In this document: positions 1 through 7,724 of the stretch, piece by piece
Layout of the letters: each line of letters opens with the position of its first letter
Position numbering within the stretch: position 1 is the first letter of the stretch
The notes under the pieces: generated by a model
Databases searched by the model: none
The model's input: the letters and a program-made list of their open reading frames with translations, nothing else
Told to the model about the DNA's origin: nothing
Origin: Clostridia bacterium
GTDB taxonomy: Bacteria; Bacillota; Clostridia; Monoglobales; Monoglobaceae
Direction of reading: 5' to 3'
Assembly: GCA_900769795.1 (NCBI GenBank)
Contig: CAAGHZ010000018.1
Location: 1 to 14,240 of the forward strand
Length of the DNA: 14,240 nucleotides
Made by a program: the position numbers and the translations under genes

Positions 1-1277
1 AACTCTGTATTGATAACCTCCTGCGCTCTTTCAAGCACAATAGCGCCACCTTCGCCCGAGGTAACTCTGCCCATAATAAGAACATGTTTTATATCATAGA
101 ACTCTGTATAAAAAGCTATGGCATAACCAAAGTAAACACCTATCGTTTCGTAAATTGCCTTGGCTCTCTCATCGCCCTTTTCCATAAATCCCTGAACAAC
201 CTTTAACTTTTCGGCAGGAGAGAGGCTCTCGTCAAGTTCTATACCTGCATAGGGGGCAAGTTTAATAACACCATCTTGCGAGAAGTATTTTACTCCGCAA
301 CCATAGTCGCCTGACCACTCATCAACCATAGCATCCTTGCAAAAGTCAACAGGCACAAAGGCGAGTTCGTTTAGCCAACCTGTAATATTACCCTGAGGGT
401 CAACGTATCCGCCGGCTTCGCTTGTACCCATTGCGATGCCAAGAACAGAATTGTCATTCAGGTCCATTGCACCTGCAAGAGCGGTAACATCTCCATCGTT
501 TGCGACCTCAATGGGAATGTTTTCACCAATCTCTTTTGCAACATCAATGTACATATTTTTAACTTTTTTCTCAAAGTCATCCTCATTAACTTTTAAGAAC
601 AACGATGCAACCATTATTCTGTTATCTACATACACGCCTGCGCTTGAAACACCAATTGCGTCAACTCTCGGCATGTGAGACGCCGCTGTTTTCATTGCCT
701 CTAAAATTCCCTGATAATGATAGTCAGGGTTATCATTTATTTTAGGAAACCAAACTACTTCCTCTGAGTAAACACTCTCTCCGTCAATAACTGCGCTGAC
801 CTTTCTGTCGCTTCCGCCTGCATCAAATCCGATTCTGCATCCATCCAGATGTCTGCCGATAGGAGCAGCCGCAGACTTATCTCTCGGTGCATCGGCTATG
901 TCACACACAATTACCTCAAAGGGCTTTTCGTACACTCTTTCCATAAAGTGAACATCAAAATCACGAAGCCCACCATCGGTGTATGCCTCTTTTATCTTAG
1001 CACCAACTATATCGCTTCCGGCTATATAAACTTTGTATCCGCCCGCTACCCACAAAAGAGCTTTTGTCATTCTTTCAACAAAATTGAAATTTTCATCATC
1101 ATGTCCTGTACCATCTTTAAAAATTCTTGTTTTATAGGTCGAGGTATATCCTTTGTTACGTTCAACTGCAATGATTATGTCCTGACCATTTTCACGTGTT
1201 GCCTCACGCATATCACGACATACAAGTGATAAAGGCATAAACTGAGGATCTAACTTCGCATTAACTTTAAGCTTCAT
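1..1277 (-). CDS. ROK-family sugar kinase-like protein, C-terminus cut by window edge
   Basis: About 425 residues are visible and the reading frame is still open at base 1. The C-terminal two thirds is a ROK/actin-fold ATPase domain: phosphate-1 loop GFDAGGSDRK at residues 150-159, catalytic-type NDGD at 260-263, and phosphate-2 motif MGTSEAGG at 283-290. The first ~145 residues form an extra domain that I do not recognise. The usual ROK zinc motif (His plus Cys-rich CxCGxxGC) is missing; only a GCG at 326-328 remains in that region. The ATG at 1277 lies inside the end of nagA (11-base overlap) and is preceded by AGGAG about 9 bases upstream, so the two genes are translationally coupled. By context it may phosphorylate GlcNAc or a related sugar to give the NagA substrate. 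This is inference: ROK proteins also include glucokinases and repressors, but no DNA-binding helix-turn-helix is evident here. Confidence 0.8.
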   Translation of the reverse strand, partial: MKLKVNAKLDPQFMPLSLVCRDMREATRENGQDIIIAVERNKGYTSTYKTRIFKDGTGHDDENFNFVERMTKALLWVAGGYKVYIAGSDIVGAKIKEAYTDGGLRDFDVHFMERVYEKPFEVIVCDIADAPRDKSAAAPIGRHLDGCRIGFDAGGSDRKVSAVIDGESVYSEEVVWFPKINDNPDYHYQGILEAMKTAASHMPRVDAIGVSSAGVYVDNRIMVASLFLKVNEDDFEKKVKNMYIDVAKEIGENIPIEVANDGDVTALAGAMDLNDNSVLGIAMGTSEAGGYVDPQGNITGWLNELAFVPVDFCKDAMVDEWSGDYGCGVKYFSQDGVIKLAPYAGIELDESLSPAEKLKVVQGFMEKGDERAKAIYETIGVYFGYAIAFYTEFYDIKHVLIMGRVTSGEGGAIVLERAQEVINTE

Positions 1278-2406
1278 ACTTTATCTCTCCTTTTTTTATT
1301 GTCTTTAAAACATTAAACTCTTCATCAAGAATAACTATGTCTGCATCCTTGCCCGCATCAAGAGAACCTTTTTTGTCACTCACGCCAATTACCCTAGCCG
1401 GGTTTAGAGATGCACAGTTAACACATTCCCAAAGAGGAACATCTGTGTTGTTATAAAAATTCCATACACCCTTGTTGAGTCTTAACACACTGCCTGCAAC
1501 CGTACCATCTTCAAGACGGCAAACAACATCTTTGTATATGATTTTTGTTCCGCCAAGGGTATACTCTCCATATGGTAAACCACCCGCCGGAAGACAATCT
1601 GTAATAAAGCAAAGGTTTCTGCCTTTCATTTTATACACCATATCATAAAGTGCGGGCAAAACGTGAAACGCGTCAACAATAAGTTCGCAACTCACGTCTG
1701 AGTTCAGTGCTGCCATTACAACTCCCGGTGCACGATGAGCAATAGGCGTCATCGCATTAAAGAGATGGGTGGTGTGACCAACGCCATTTTTTACTCCCTC
1801 AAGTGCAGTATCATAATCGGCAGATGTATGTCCCATAGAAACAACAACTTCCGTTGCACGCTTCATCTCTTTTATTGCCTCAAAATCGGCATCTTCCTCC
1901 GGTGCAAGGGTTATTATCTTAATAATATCAGCATATTCCTTAACAAACTCTGCATCGGGCTTTAAGATGTACGCAGGGTCCTGAGCACCTTTCTTCCCTT
2001 CGCTGATAAAAGGTCCTTCTGCGTGGCATCCGAGTATTTCACTGCCATCCCAGGTTTTACTCTCTTCTTTTAAACTACGCAAAACCTCAAGGGCCTTTTT
2101 TATAACCGACATATCAACTGTCATTGTGGTTGGCAGATAGCCCGTTACGCCGTTTTCGATAATTCCTTTTGATATAACACGTATGCTTTCTTCTTCTCCG
2201 TCGCATACGTCTTTTCCAAGGTATCCATGAATATGCAAGTCAATAAATCCGGGGGAGACATATCCGCATTTTGCATCAATTATTTGTACACCATCCGGAA
2301 TGTTCTCTACGTTCACGATTTCTTTTATTACTTCATCATACAAAAGCGCTTGTCCTTCGACAATTTTGTCGGTTAAGATAATTTTTCCGTTTATAATTGC
2401 CTTCAT
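1267..2406 (-). CDS. nagA: N-acetylglucosamine-6-phosphate deacetylase
   Basis: A 379-residue cytoplasmic amidohydrolase that removes the acetyl group from GlcNAc-6-phosphate to give glucosamine-6-phosphate and acetate. All metal and catalytic positions of the family are visible: HIHG at 58-61, HAEGPF at 129-134 (metal Glu130), MGHT at 191-194, THLFNAM at 213-219, DAFHV at 245-249, and catalytic Asp in TDCLPAGG at 269-276. Length matches the family. The frame stays open for 86 further residues upstream, but these overlap the araC gene and resemble nothing; the ATG at 2406 has GGAGG about 8 bases upstream and begins the typical MKAIINGKI. It has its own promoter and palindrome just upstream, and its end overlaps the ROK gene. 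No nagB is present in the window. Confidence 0.95.
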   Translation of the reverse strand: MKAIINGKIILTDKIVEGQALLYDEVIKEIVNVENIPDGVQIIDAKCGYVSPGFIDLHIHGYLGKDVCDGEEESIRVISKGIIENGVTGYLPTTMTVDMSVIKKALEVLRSLKEESKTWDGSEILGCHAEGPFISEGKKGAQDPAYILKPDAEFVKEYADIIKIITLAPEEDADFEAIKEMKRATEVVVSMGHTSADYDTALEGVKNGVGHTTHLFNAMTPIAHRAPGVVMAALNSDVSCELIVDAFHVLPALYDMVYKMKGRNLCFITDCLPAGGLPYGEYTLGGTKIIYKDVVCRLEDGTVAGSVLRLNKGVWNFYNNTDVPLWECVNCASLNPARVIGVSDKKGSLDAGKDADIVILDEEFNVLKTIKKGEIKYEA

Positions 2407-2425
2407 TTTTGTGCCTCCATCCCTA

Positions 2426-2452
2426 AATGATTTTATCTTCGATAAAATCATT
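2426..2452. promoter_or_regulatory. Perfect 12-bp palindrome at the nagA promoter, probable operator
   Basis: The arms AATGATTTTATC (2426-2437) and GATAAAATCATT (2441-2452) are perfect reverse complements separated by 3 bases. The site overlaps three bases of the -10 box and covers the predicted transcription start, about 20 bases upstream of the nagA start codon. There is no U-tract, so it is not a terminator. Its position fits a repressor operator; a stabilising 5' mRNA hairpin is the alternative. The binding protein is unknown. Confidence 0.6.
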
Positions 2453-2478
2453 ATACTACATCTTTTTTCGTACTGCAA
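2450..2478 (-). promoter_or_regulatory. Predicted nagA promoter
   Basis: On the minus strand a perfect TATAAT (2450-2455) is preceded, after 17 bases, by a weak -35 TTGCAG (2473-2478). It lies in the 115-base gap between araC and nagA, giving nagA-ROK a transcript independent of araC. The weak -35 suggests a need for an activator or a modest basal level. Confidence 0.55.
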
Positions 2479-2521
2479 TGCACATTCGGCTATGTTATGT
2501 ATGATTTTGGCTTTATAATTG

Positions 2522-3370
2522 CTATAATTTTTCGTTTTTATAACCAAGGGGCGAAACCCCTGTTTCTCTTTTAAAAACAGTACTGAAATAGTTTTGGGAA
2601 CTAAATCCCAACACATCCGAAACCTCGGTAACACTTTTGCCTTCTTTAAGCATAATTGATGCATACTTTATCTTCATTTTTAAAAAGTATTTATGCACAC
2701 CAAGCCCCGCAAACTTTCCAAACACTTTTTTCAGGTATGAAACACTTACATTGCATGCATTTGCAACCTGAGGGACACTTATACCCTCGCACACCTGTTT
2801 CTTCATAATGTTAACTGCCTCCTTAAAAACAAGTGCATCAGGGGCGTTTGATATTTCAATCTCTGCATTTGATTCAATAAACGAGAGCAGAAAAAGTTCC
2901 GCAGCACATGCAATCTGCTGGCTGACAAGAGAATCTCCCTCGTACATATCTATATATTCTAAATAACTTCTTTCACTATCATTATCTTTATAGTCTTCCT
3001 TTAATCTCAATATTAAATTTGAAATCAGGCTTTTTTGTATATGAGAAAGACGAACTGACAGATTTTTAAGCACAGATACACTGTCACCATCCAAATCAAA
3101 GGACATTATAAAAATCTTTGCATCTGTCCCTTTATCAACATAAAACTTATGAAGTTCCATAGGCTTGTGAAAAATTATCTCGTTTTCATACAGTTCAAAT
3201 ACTCTGTCGTCCGCACTTACACAAACCTTTCCCTTTTCTACATATAACATCTCCCAGAAGTCATGGGACTCTCCCGAGAATGAGTATCCATCCACTATCA
3301 CTCGCTCAAAGGCTGACACCATTGAGCGTATTTTAATATTCTCCGAGATTTTATTATGCAACCATTTCAT
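2522..3370 (-). CDS. AraC-family transcriptional regulator with N-terminal cupin domain
   Basis: A 282-residue two-domain regulator. Residues ~30-95 form a cupin-like sugar-sensing barrel (histidines at 36, 68 and 74). Residues ~183-278 form the AraC double helix-turn-helix, with the hallmark run GFSSQNYFSTVFKRETGVSP at 255-274 ending in a GY pair. I chose the ATG at 3370, with GGGGTGAG a few bases upstream; a TTG codon directly before it is a possible alternative. It sits upstream of nagA-ROK on the same strand and divergent from the nucleotidyltransferase-nahK pair, so it is the natural candidate to control both in response to an amino sugar or its phosphate. Target and ligand are inferred from position only. 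Confidence 0.9.
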   Translation of the reverse strand: MKWLHNKISENIKIRSMVSAFERVIVDGYSFSGESHDFWEMLYVEKGKVCVSADDRVFELYENEIIFHKPMELHKFYVDKGTDAKIFIMSFDLDGDSVSVLKNLSVRLSHIQKSLISNLILRLKEDYKDNDSERSYLEYIDMYEGDSLVSQQIACAAELFLLSFIESNAEIEISNAPDALVFKEAVNIMKKQVCEGISVPQVANACNVSVSYLKKVFGKFAGLGVHKYFLKMKIKYASIMLKEGKSVTEVSDVLGFSSQNYFSTVFKRETGVSPLGYKNEKL

Positions 3371-3401
3371 CAAGACTCACCCCAAACCTAAAATCAAACA
3401 A

Positions 3402-3443
3402 AACACGACTAAATACGCATTGTAATTAGAAAATAGTCGTGTT
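3402..3443. repeat. 10-bp inverted repeat in the araC leader
   Basis: AACACGACTA (3402-3411) and TAGTCGTGTT (3434-3443) are perfect reverse complements with 22 bases between them. The right arm begins at about +1 of the predicted araC transcript. It could be paired half-sites for a regulator (arm starts 32 bases apart, about three helical turns) or a 5' mRNA hairpin. The second arm is followed on the minus strand by a T-rich run, so a weak attenuator is also possible. Confidence 0.5.
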
Positions 3444-3449
3444 ACAATC

Positions 3450-3478
3450 ATTGTACAATATAAAATCTTCTTTGTCAA
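3450..3478 (-). promoter_or_regulatory. Predicted araC promoter
   Basis: On the minus strand: consensus -35 TTGACA (3473-3478), 17-base spacer, -10 TACAAT (3450-3455). The -10 is part of overlapping small palindromes (ATTGTACAAT at 3450-3459 and TACAATCATTGTA at 3443-3455). The leader to the ATG at 3370 is about 70 bases and contains the inverted repeat. Confidence 0.7.
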
Positions 3479-3526
3479 GACAGATGATAATAAGTACATA
3501 TATTTTCTCCAATTTTAAATAAATTG

Positions 3527-3554
3527 TTGCAAATATACAGGTTGATGCTATAAT
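3527..3554 (+). promoter_or_regulatory. Predicted promoter of the nucleotidyltransferase-nahK operon
   Basis: A perfect TATAAT (3549-3554) with an extended -10 TG (3546-3547) is preceded at 16 bases by TTGCAA (3527-3532). The predicted start is near 3561, giving a 5' leader of roughly 65 bases with AAAGGAAG about 8 bases before the ATG at 3628. It is divergent from the araC promoter across a 257-base shared region. Confidence 0.65.
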
Positions 3555-3627
3555 AGTAAATATATTTAAACTGTCTTTATAGAGGGTTTCGTTTATTTTA
3601 TAAATAATGTAGAAAGGAAGTTTTACT

Positions 3628-4476
3628 ATGAACACCACTTTAGTAGTTATGGCAGCAGGAATGGGAAGTCGCTTCGGAGGTTTAAAACAGGCTACACCCA
3701 TAACTTCTGATGGAAAGTGTATTCTTGATTTTTCTGTCTATGATGCAAAAAAAGCGGGGTTTAACAAAGTTGTTTTTATAATTCGCGAGGATATGAGGGA
3801 TATATTCCGTCAGTTTGTCGGCAAGAGAATTGAAGAAACAATAGATGTAGAATATGTGATTCAGGACCTAAGTTCACTTCCGGAGGGACGCAAGAAGCCC
3901 TTTGGTACAGCCCATGCAATTTTGTGTTGCGCAGATGTTGTTAAAGAGCCATTTGCCGTAATAAACGCAGATGACTACTACGGCGCAAACGCCTTTTGCG
4001 AAATACACAACCATCTTGAAAACGCCAAAAAGGGTGAGTTTGCAATGACCGCATACCGTCTTGAAAACACAATCAGCAAGAACGGAACCGTTGCAAGGGG
4101 TATATGTGAGATAGAAAACGGATATTTAAAGCATATAAAAGAAATAACCGATATAACAGATGATCTGGCATGCGAAAGAGGCAAAGTTTTCTTACCGCCT
4201 GACACAAGTGTGTCAATGAACCTTTGGGGGCTTACACCCGACATTTTTGACACTTTAAAGTCTTCTTACGATAAGTTCCTAAGCACTGCTGACCTGATGA
4301 AAGACGAGTTCTTTATTCCAAGCGTAATCAGTTCAATGATAGATAGCGGTGACGCAACTGTTAAGGTCTATTCTAATACCGACAAATGGTATGGCATAAC
4401 ATACCGGGAAGACCTTGACGAGGTTAAAACTGCAATAGGAGGATATATCGATGCAGGATTATATAACGGAATATAA
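3628..4476 (+). CDS. Sugar-1-phosphate nucleotidyltransferase (NTP transferase), probably UDP-HexNAc/UDP-sugar forming
   Basis: A 282-residue single-domain GT-A fold nucleotidyltransferase that joins a sugar-1-phosphate to an NTP. The N-terminus holds the nucleotide-binding signature MAAGMGSRFGGLKQ at 8-21, KPFGTAHAI at 90-98 reads like the nucleobase-binding strand, and NADDYYG at 113-119 supplies the metal-binding aspartates. It lacks the left-handed beta-helix acetyltransferase domain of GlmU. Its last 26 bases overlap nahK, which carries its ribosome binding site inside this gene. Since NahK makes GlcNAc-1-P or GalNAc-1-P, the likely role is to convert that product, probably with UTP, into UDP-HexNAc. 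The NTP and sugar cannot be read from sequence; glucose-1-phosphate uridylyltransferase is the main alternative. Confidence 0.85.
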   Translation: MNTTLVVMAAGMGSRFGGLKQATPITSDGKCILDFSVYDAKKAGFNKVVFIIREDMRDIFRQFVGKRIEETIDVEYVIQDLSSLPEGRKKPFGTAHAILCCADVVKEPFAVINADDYYGANAFCEIHNHLENAKKGEFAMTAYRLENTISKNGTVARGICEIENGYLKHIKEITDITDDLACERGKVFLPPDTSVSMNLWGLTPDIFDTLKSSYDKFLSTADLMKDEFFIPSVISSMIDSGDATVKVYSNTDKWYGITYREDLDEVKTAIGGYIDAGLYNGI

Positions 4477-5518
4477 GCATGTATGCGAGGCTTTTTTTGA
4501 AGGCAGACGCATAAGTGATATAGTACCATGGGGCGAGGGACACATCAACAGAACCATGCTTATATACACAGGTGGAAACAAGTACATTCTGCAGCGGATA
4601 AACACCTCTGTCTTCCACTCTCCCGATGATGTTATGAACAACATAAACTATGTTACAAAACACCTTATTTCAAAGGGCCACGAAACACTTGAAGTAATCC
4701 CCACCCTTGACAATAATTTGTATCTTCGTCATGACACAGGTTGCTATCGTATATATAAGTTTATCAACAAAACTATTACATATCAGACAGCCCCGGATAT
4801 AGAAACTCTTTACCTTGCCGGCGAAGCATATGGTGAGTTTCAAAACGCTCTGGCAGACTTTGATGCATCTCTTCTTAAAGAGACAATTGTTAACTTTCAC
4901 AATACGCCAAACAGATACAAAAACTTTAAGGCAGCGGTAGATGCAAACTCTGTCGGCAGACTGGATAGTTGCATGGATGAAGTTAAGTTTGTTACAGACC
5001 GTGGTGATACCTACTCAAAAATCCACGATGGTCTTACAGATGGCAGTCTTCCTGTTCGCACAACCCATAACGACACAAAACTTAACAACATTTTAATGGA
5101 TAAGGACACAGGCAAAGCACGTGCAATAGTTGACCTTGACACCGTTATGCCGGGTTCTATGCTCTATGACTTTGGTGATGCAATCCGCTTTAGTGCCTCA
5201 ACGGGTGCAGAGGATGAAAAGAATCTTGATAAAATTCATTTTGACATGGATTTGTTTGCAGCATATACAAAGGGATATTTAAAAGCCCTTGGCAATAAAA
5301 TCACAGAAAAAGAGCTTGATCTTATGCCATACAGTGCATACCTTATGACAATGGAATGCGGAATGCGTTTTCTTACGGATTATCTTGAGGGCGACGTGTA
5401 CTTTAACACACACTATCCCGAGCATAATCTCATAAGATGCAGAACGCAGTTCAAACTTGCATCCGAGATGGAAAAACAATTTGACAAAATGAGTGAGATA
5501 TGCAAAAACTCAATTTAA
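4451..5518 (+). CDS. nahK: N-acetylhexosamine 1-kinase
   Basis: A 355-residue phosphotransferase of the APH/choline-kinase fold that phosphorylates GlcNAc or GalNAc at the anomeric carbon. It closely resembles Bifidobacterium longum NahK (LnpB), which is of nearly the same length, throughout: GEGHINRTM at 28-36, YILQRINTSVF at 45-55, Brenner motif HNDTKLNNIL at 206-215 with catalytic Asp208, DLDTVMPGSMLYDFGD at 228-243 with the metal-binding aspartates, and MECGMRFLTDYLEGDVYF at 301-318. The ATG at 4451 has AGGAGG about 8 bases upstream and lies within the nucleotidyltransferase gene, indicating translational coupling. In bifidobacteria nahK belongs to the lacto-N-biose/galacto-N-biose pathway; the phosphorylase of that pathway is not in this window. 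A strong terminator follows. Confidence 0.92.
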   Translation: MQDYITEYKHVCEAFFEGRRISDIVPWGEGHINRTMLIYTGGNKYILQRINTSVFHSPDDVMNNINYVTKHLISKGHETLEVIPTLDNNLYLRHDTGCYRIYKFINKTITYQTAPDIETLYLAGEAYGEFQNALADFDASLLKETIVNFHNTPNRYKNFKAAVDANSVGRLDSCMDEVKFVTDRGDTYSKIHDGLTDGSLPVRTTHNDTKLNNILMDKDTGKARAIVDLDTVMPGSMLYDFGDAIRFSASTGAEDEKNLDKIHFDMDLFAAYTKGYLKALGNKITEKELDLMPYSAYLMTMECGMRFLTDYLEGDVYFNTHYPEHNLIRCRTQFKLASEMEKQFDKMSEICKNSI

Positions 5519-5523
5519 AATTT

Positions 5524-5559
5524 AAAGGCTATAAATCAAATTGATTTATAGCCTTTTTA
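5524..5559. terminator. Bidirectional rho-independent terminator between nahK and the GH39 gene
   Basis: A nearly perfect hairpin: arm 5524-5539 (AAAGGCTATAAATCAA) and arm 5541-5556 are reverse complements around a single central base, followed by TTTTT then AT on the plus strand. It begins 6 bases after the nahK stop and ends 2 bases before the stop of the convergent gene. The minus-strand tail (TTTAAATTTT) is weaker but usable. Confidence 0.88.
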
Positions 5560-5560
5560 T

Positions 5561-7123
5561 CTACATCTCTTTTATAAGAGTTATTTCCCATGGTGCCATT
5601 GTTCTGTCTATTCTCAATACTCCATCTTCATCTGCCTTGACAATTTCTGTCTTTAAGTTTTCAGATGCCGACTTCAATATTCTTATCTGTTCAGGTGTAA
5701 GGCTTGACGGATATCCAATATCTGCATACAGACCCATAGCACAGCCACTGCTTTCGGAGGCAGTCTCCACCGAGAACATAGCCCCTGCTTTAAACCCCTG
5801 TACTTCTATATTTAAAAATCTCTCCTTACCCTGTCCAACTATTTTTTCTGCTTCCCTATACGTTTTAGCCATAGGAACTGCAGTTTTAATGGTGTCGCTT
5901 TCGTAATTGTATGCAAGTATGCTACATTTTTCATCTGCATTTTTTGTTACTATATAGTTATCTCCTCTTGCAATCTCTGTGATCCCAAGATTGTTCAGAA
6001 ACCTATATGCGTGGTATGCAGGTTTCTTTATACCCTGATAATTTATCATTCCAAAACCACCATGAAAGGCTTTGTTACCCGCACCTTTTTCTTCAAAAAT
6101 ATCTGTAAAAGTCCAATACGAAAGGGAATCCGCAAGTCCTGTGCTCTCTATATTTGACTTAACAATAAACGCTGCCTCTGCAGTGTAATCGTGGCTTAAA
6201 TCTCTTGGCGTTGGACTTGAATTCCATTCTGTTAAATGAATTTCTGCCTCCTTGTAGGCGCTTTTATCCACAAAATCTCTCATACATTTTAAATCAACAT
6301 ACGTAGAGTTAATACTTCTGCTTCTTCCTGTTGTTACGCCGTTCGCATCAAGGGCAAAGTCCGTAGGATATGGATGAGTAGAAAAGAAATCTACGGGCAA
6401 GTTTCTATCTCTGCAAAACATTTCAAAATCTTCCATCCAGACAGGTCGCCACTGAAGTTCATCGATGTCTTCTGATTTATGAGTGATATGCTTTGATTTA
6501 TCCTCTGCCTCTCCGGCAAATCTGTCATCGGGAACAAAATTCGATGTGGCAGGTCCCCCTACCTTTAACTCACGATTAATCGCCTTTATTGCGGAAACCG
6601 TTACCTCGTACATCTTGAAATATTCCGACTTTCCTCCCGACCAGAATACATGGCCAAGATTTGCCTCGTTCCACACCTCAAAATACCATTTTTTTACTTC
6701 TGATATTCCATGCCGGTCAATAATATGGACTATAAATTTTGTAACAAGTTCTGCCCACAAGGACCAATTCTTTGGCGGAGTGGCATTTCCTTTCCACCAC
6801 ATAAATGTCTTGTCACCACTTGCCATATCATAAGGCATAAAACTAAGTTCCACAAAGGGTCTAATTCCAATATCAAGGAGTGCATCAAATAAATCATCTA
6901 TGTATTGAAAGTTGTATACTTCTTCTCCGTCTATAATTCTGTACACAAACATATCATCGTTAAATAACCCATGAAAGCGTATGTATTCAAACCCACATTC
7001 TTTAACAGCAATTTTAATCTGATTTTGCCATGCCGCTCTCAACCCTTCACTTGCTCTGCCTGCGCCAACACACTTCGACCAATGGTGCATAAGCAACTTC
7101 CCATTATCATTTATATTAATCAT
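5561..7123 (-). CDS. GH39-family glycoside hydrolase, beta-xylosidase-like
   Basis: A 520-residue retaining glycosidase of the GH39 type. A TIM barrel spans about residues 5-380: YIRFHGLFND at 47-56 (first-strand signature), acid/base Glu153 in FEVWNEANL at 148-156, HPYPTD at 250-255, and nucleophile Glu299 in LTEWNSS at 297-303. The remaining ~140 residues form the beta-sandwich that packs on the barrel. Length fits bacterial XynB beta-xylosidases. There is no signal peptide, so it should act in the cytoplasm on imported short oligosaccharides. The ATG at 7123 has AAAGGAG 10 bases upstream, a slightly long spacing. It follows the GNAT gene by 63 bases with no clear promoter between. GH39 also holds iduronidases and other specificities, so xylose is only the likeliest substrate. 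Confidence 0.88.
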   Translation of the reverse strand: MININDNGKLLMHHWSKCVGAGRASEGLRAAWQNQIKIAVKECGFEYIRFHGLFNDDMFVYRIIDGEEVYNFQYIDDLFDALLDIGIRPFVELSFMPYDMASGDKTFMWWKGNATPPKNWSLWAELVTKFIVHIIDRHGISEVKKWYFEVWNEANLGHVFWSGGKSEYFKMYEVTVSAIKAINRELKVGGPATSNFVPDDRFAGEAEDKSKHITHKSEDIDELQWRPVWMEDFEMFCRDRNLPVDFFSTHPYPTDFALDANGVTTGRSRSINSTYVDLKCMRDFVDKSAYKEAEIHLTEWNSSPTPRDLSHDYTAEAAFIVKSNIESTGLADSLSYWTFTDIFEEKGAGNKAFHGGFGMINYQGIKKPAYHAYRFLNNLGITEIARGDNYIVTKNADEKCSILAYNYESDTIKTAVPMAKTYREAEKIVGQGKERFLNIEVQGFKAGAMFSVETASESSGCAMGLYADIGYPSSLTPEQIRILKSASENLKTEIVKADEDGVLRIDRTMAPWEITLIKEM

Positions 7124-7186
7124 ATTACATTGACTCCTTTTCTCTACTAAATCCGGCTTATATCTTTAGTTTAAATTATCAGTCGA

Positions 7187-7672
7187 TTATATCAGTTGAT
7201 ATGCGATTCTTGGTGCGCCATCGGCGAGATAGATAATGCCACACCTTGCAAACCCTAACTTCTCCAAAACGTGCTGCATGGTTTTGTTATTTTCGTGGGT
7301 GTCAATCCTGAGGTTTGGAATTACGCTTCTGCAGTACTCAACCACGGTTTTGACGACACCTGTAACTGTGCCATCACTTGCAACACGATGAATCGTTCCA
7401 TAGGGTTCATCGGATATCCAACTGCCATCTTCGATATACAAATATGTCGGATCTCCCCCCAATATAAATGCAAACACAAAGTGAATCTCCCCATCAGGTC
7501 CCTCGCCTACAAAAAGTTCACCTTTTTGTATGTCTTCTTCAAGCATTTCCTTTTGCGGCTTGTTTGTTCCCCACTGGTTGGGGTTTCCTGTTTTGCGCAT
7601 ATATTCCCTGGCAATCGCATATACCCCAAGTATTGAATTTAAATCTCCTATTTCTGCTTTTCTTATTTTCAT
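7187..7672 (-). CDS. GNAT-family N-acetyltransferase
   Basis: A 161-residue single-domain GNAT protein that should transfer an acetyl group from acetyl-CoA to an amine. The N-terminus MKIRKAEIGDLNSILGVY is the usual first strand and helix. The core YGTIHRVASDG at 91-101 and the following helix form a degenerate acetyl-CoA loop, and LRIDTHENNKTMQHVLEKLGF at 121-141 is the strong C-terminal motif of the subfamily. The ATG at 7672 has AGAGGAA about 8 bases upstream and a good promoter. It is probably co-transcribed with the GH39 gene. The acceptor cannot be told; a metabolic link to the glycosidase is not obvious. Confidence 0.85.
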   Translation of the reverse strand: MKIRKAEIGDLNSILGVYAIAREYMRKTGNPNQWGTNKPQKEMLEEDIQKGELFVGEGPDGEIHFVFAFILGGDPTYLYIEDGSWISDEPYGTIHRVASDGTVTGVVKTVVEYCRSVIPNLRIDTHENNKTMQHVLEKLGFARCGIIYLADGAPRIAYQLI

Positions 7673-7724
7673 ATCAATTATTCCTCTTTATTGTTTATAA
7701 AAAACTCGTATATCTTGCTTATCT

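Noticed and set aside
849..1229. Plus-strand reading frame of 126 residues, and similar frames at 436-678 and 1735-1965
   Set aside because: They are antisense to the ROK and nagA genes, which have clear family motifs; no promoter or ribosome binding site.
2407..2664. N-terminal extension of nagA by 86 residues
   Set aside because: It overlaps the araC gene, has no homology-like content, and the ATG at 2406 has a good ribosome binding site, lies downstream of the promoter and starts at the conserved NagA N-terminus.
3426..3701. Minus-strand frame of 91 residues in the araC/nucleotidyltransferase intergenic region
   Set aside because: It covers both divergent promoters and overlaps the start of a real gene on the other strand; composition is AT-rich noise.
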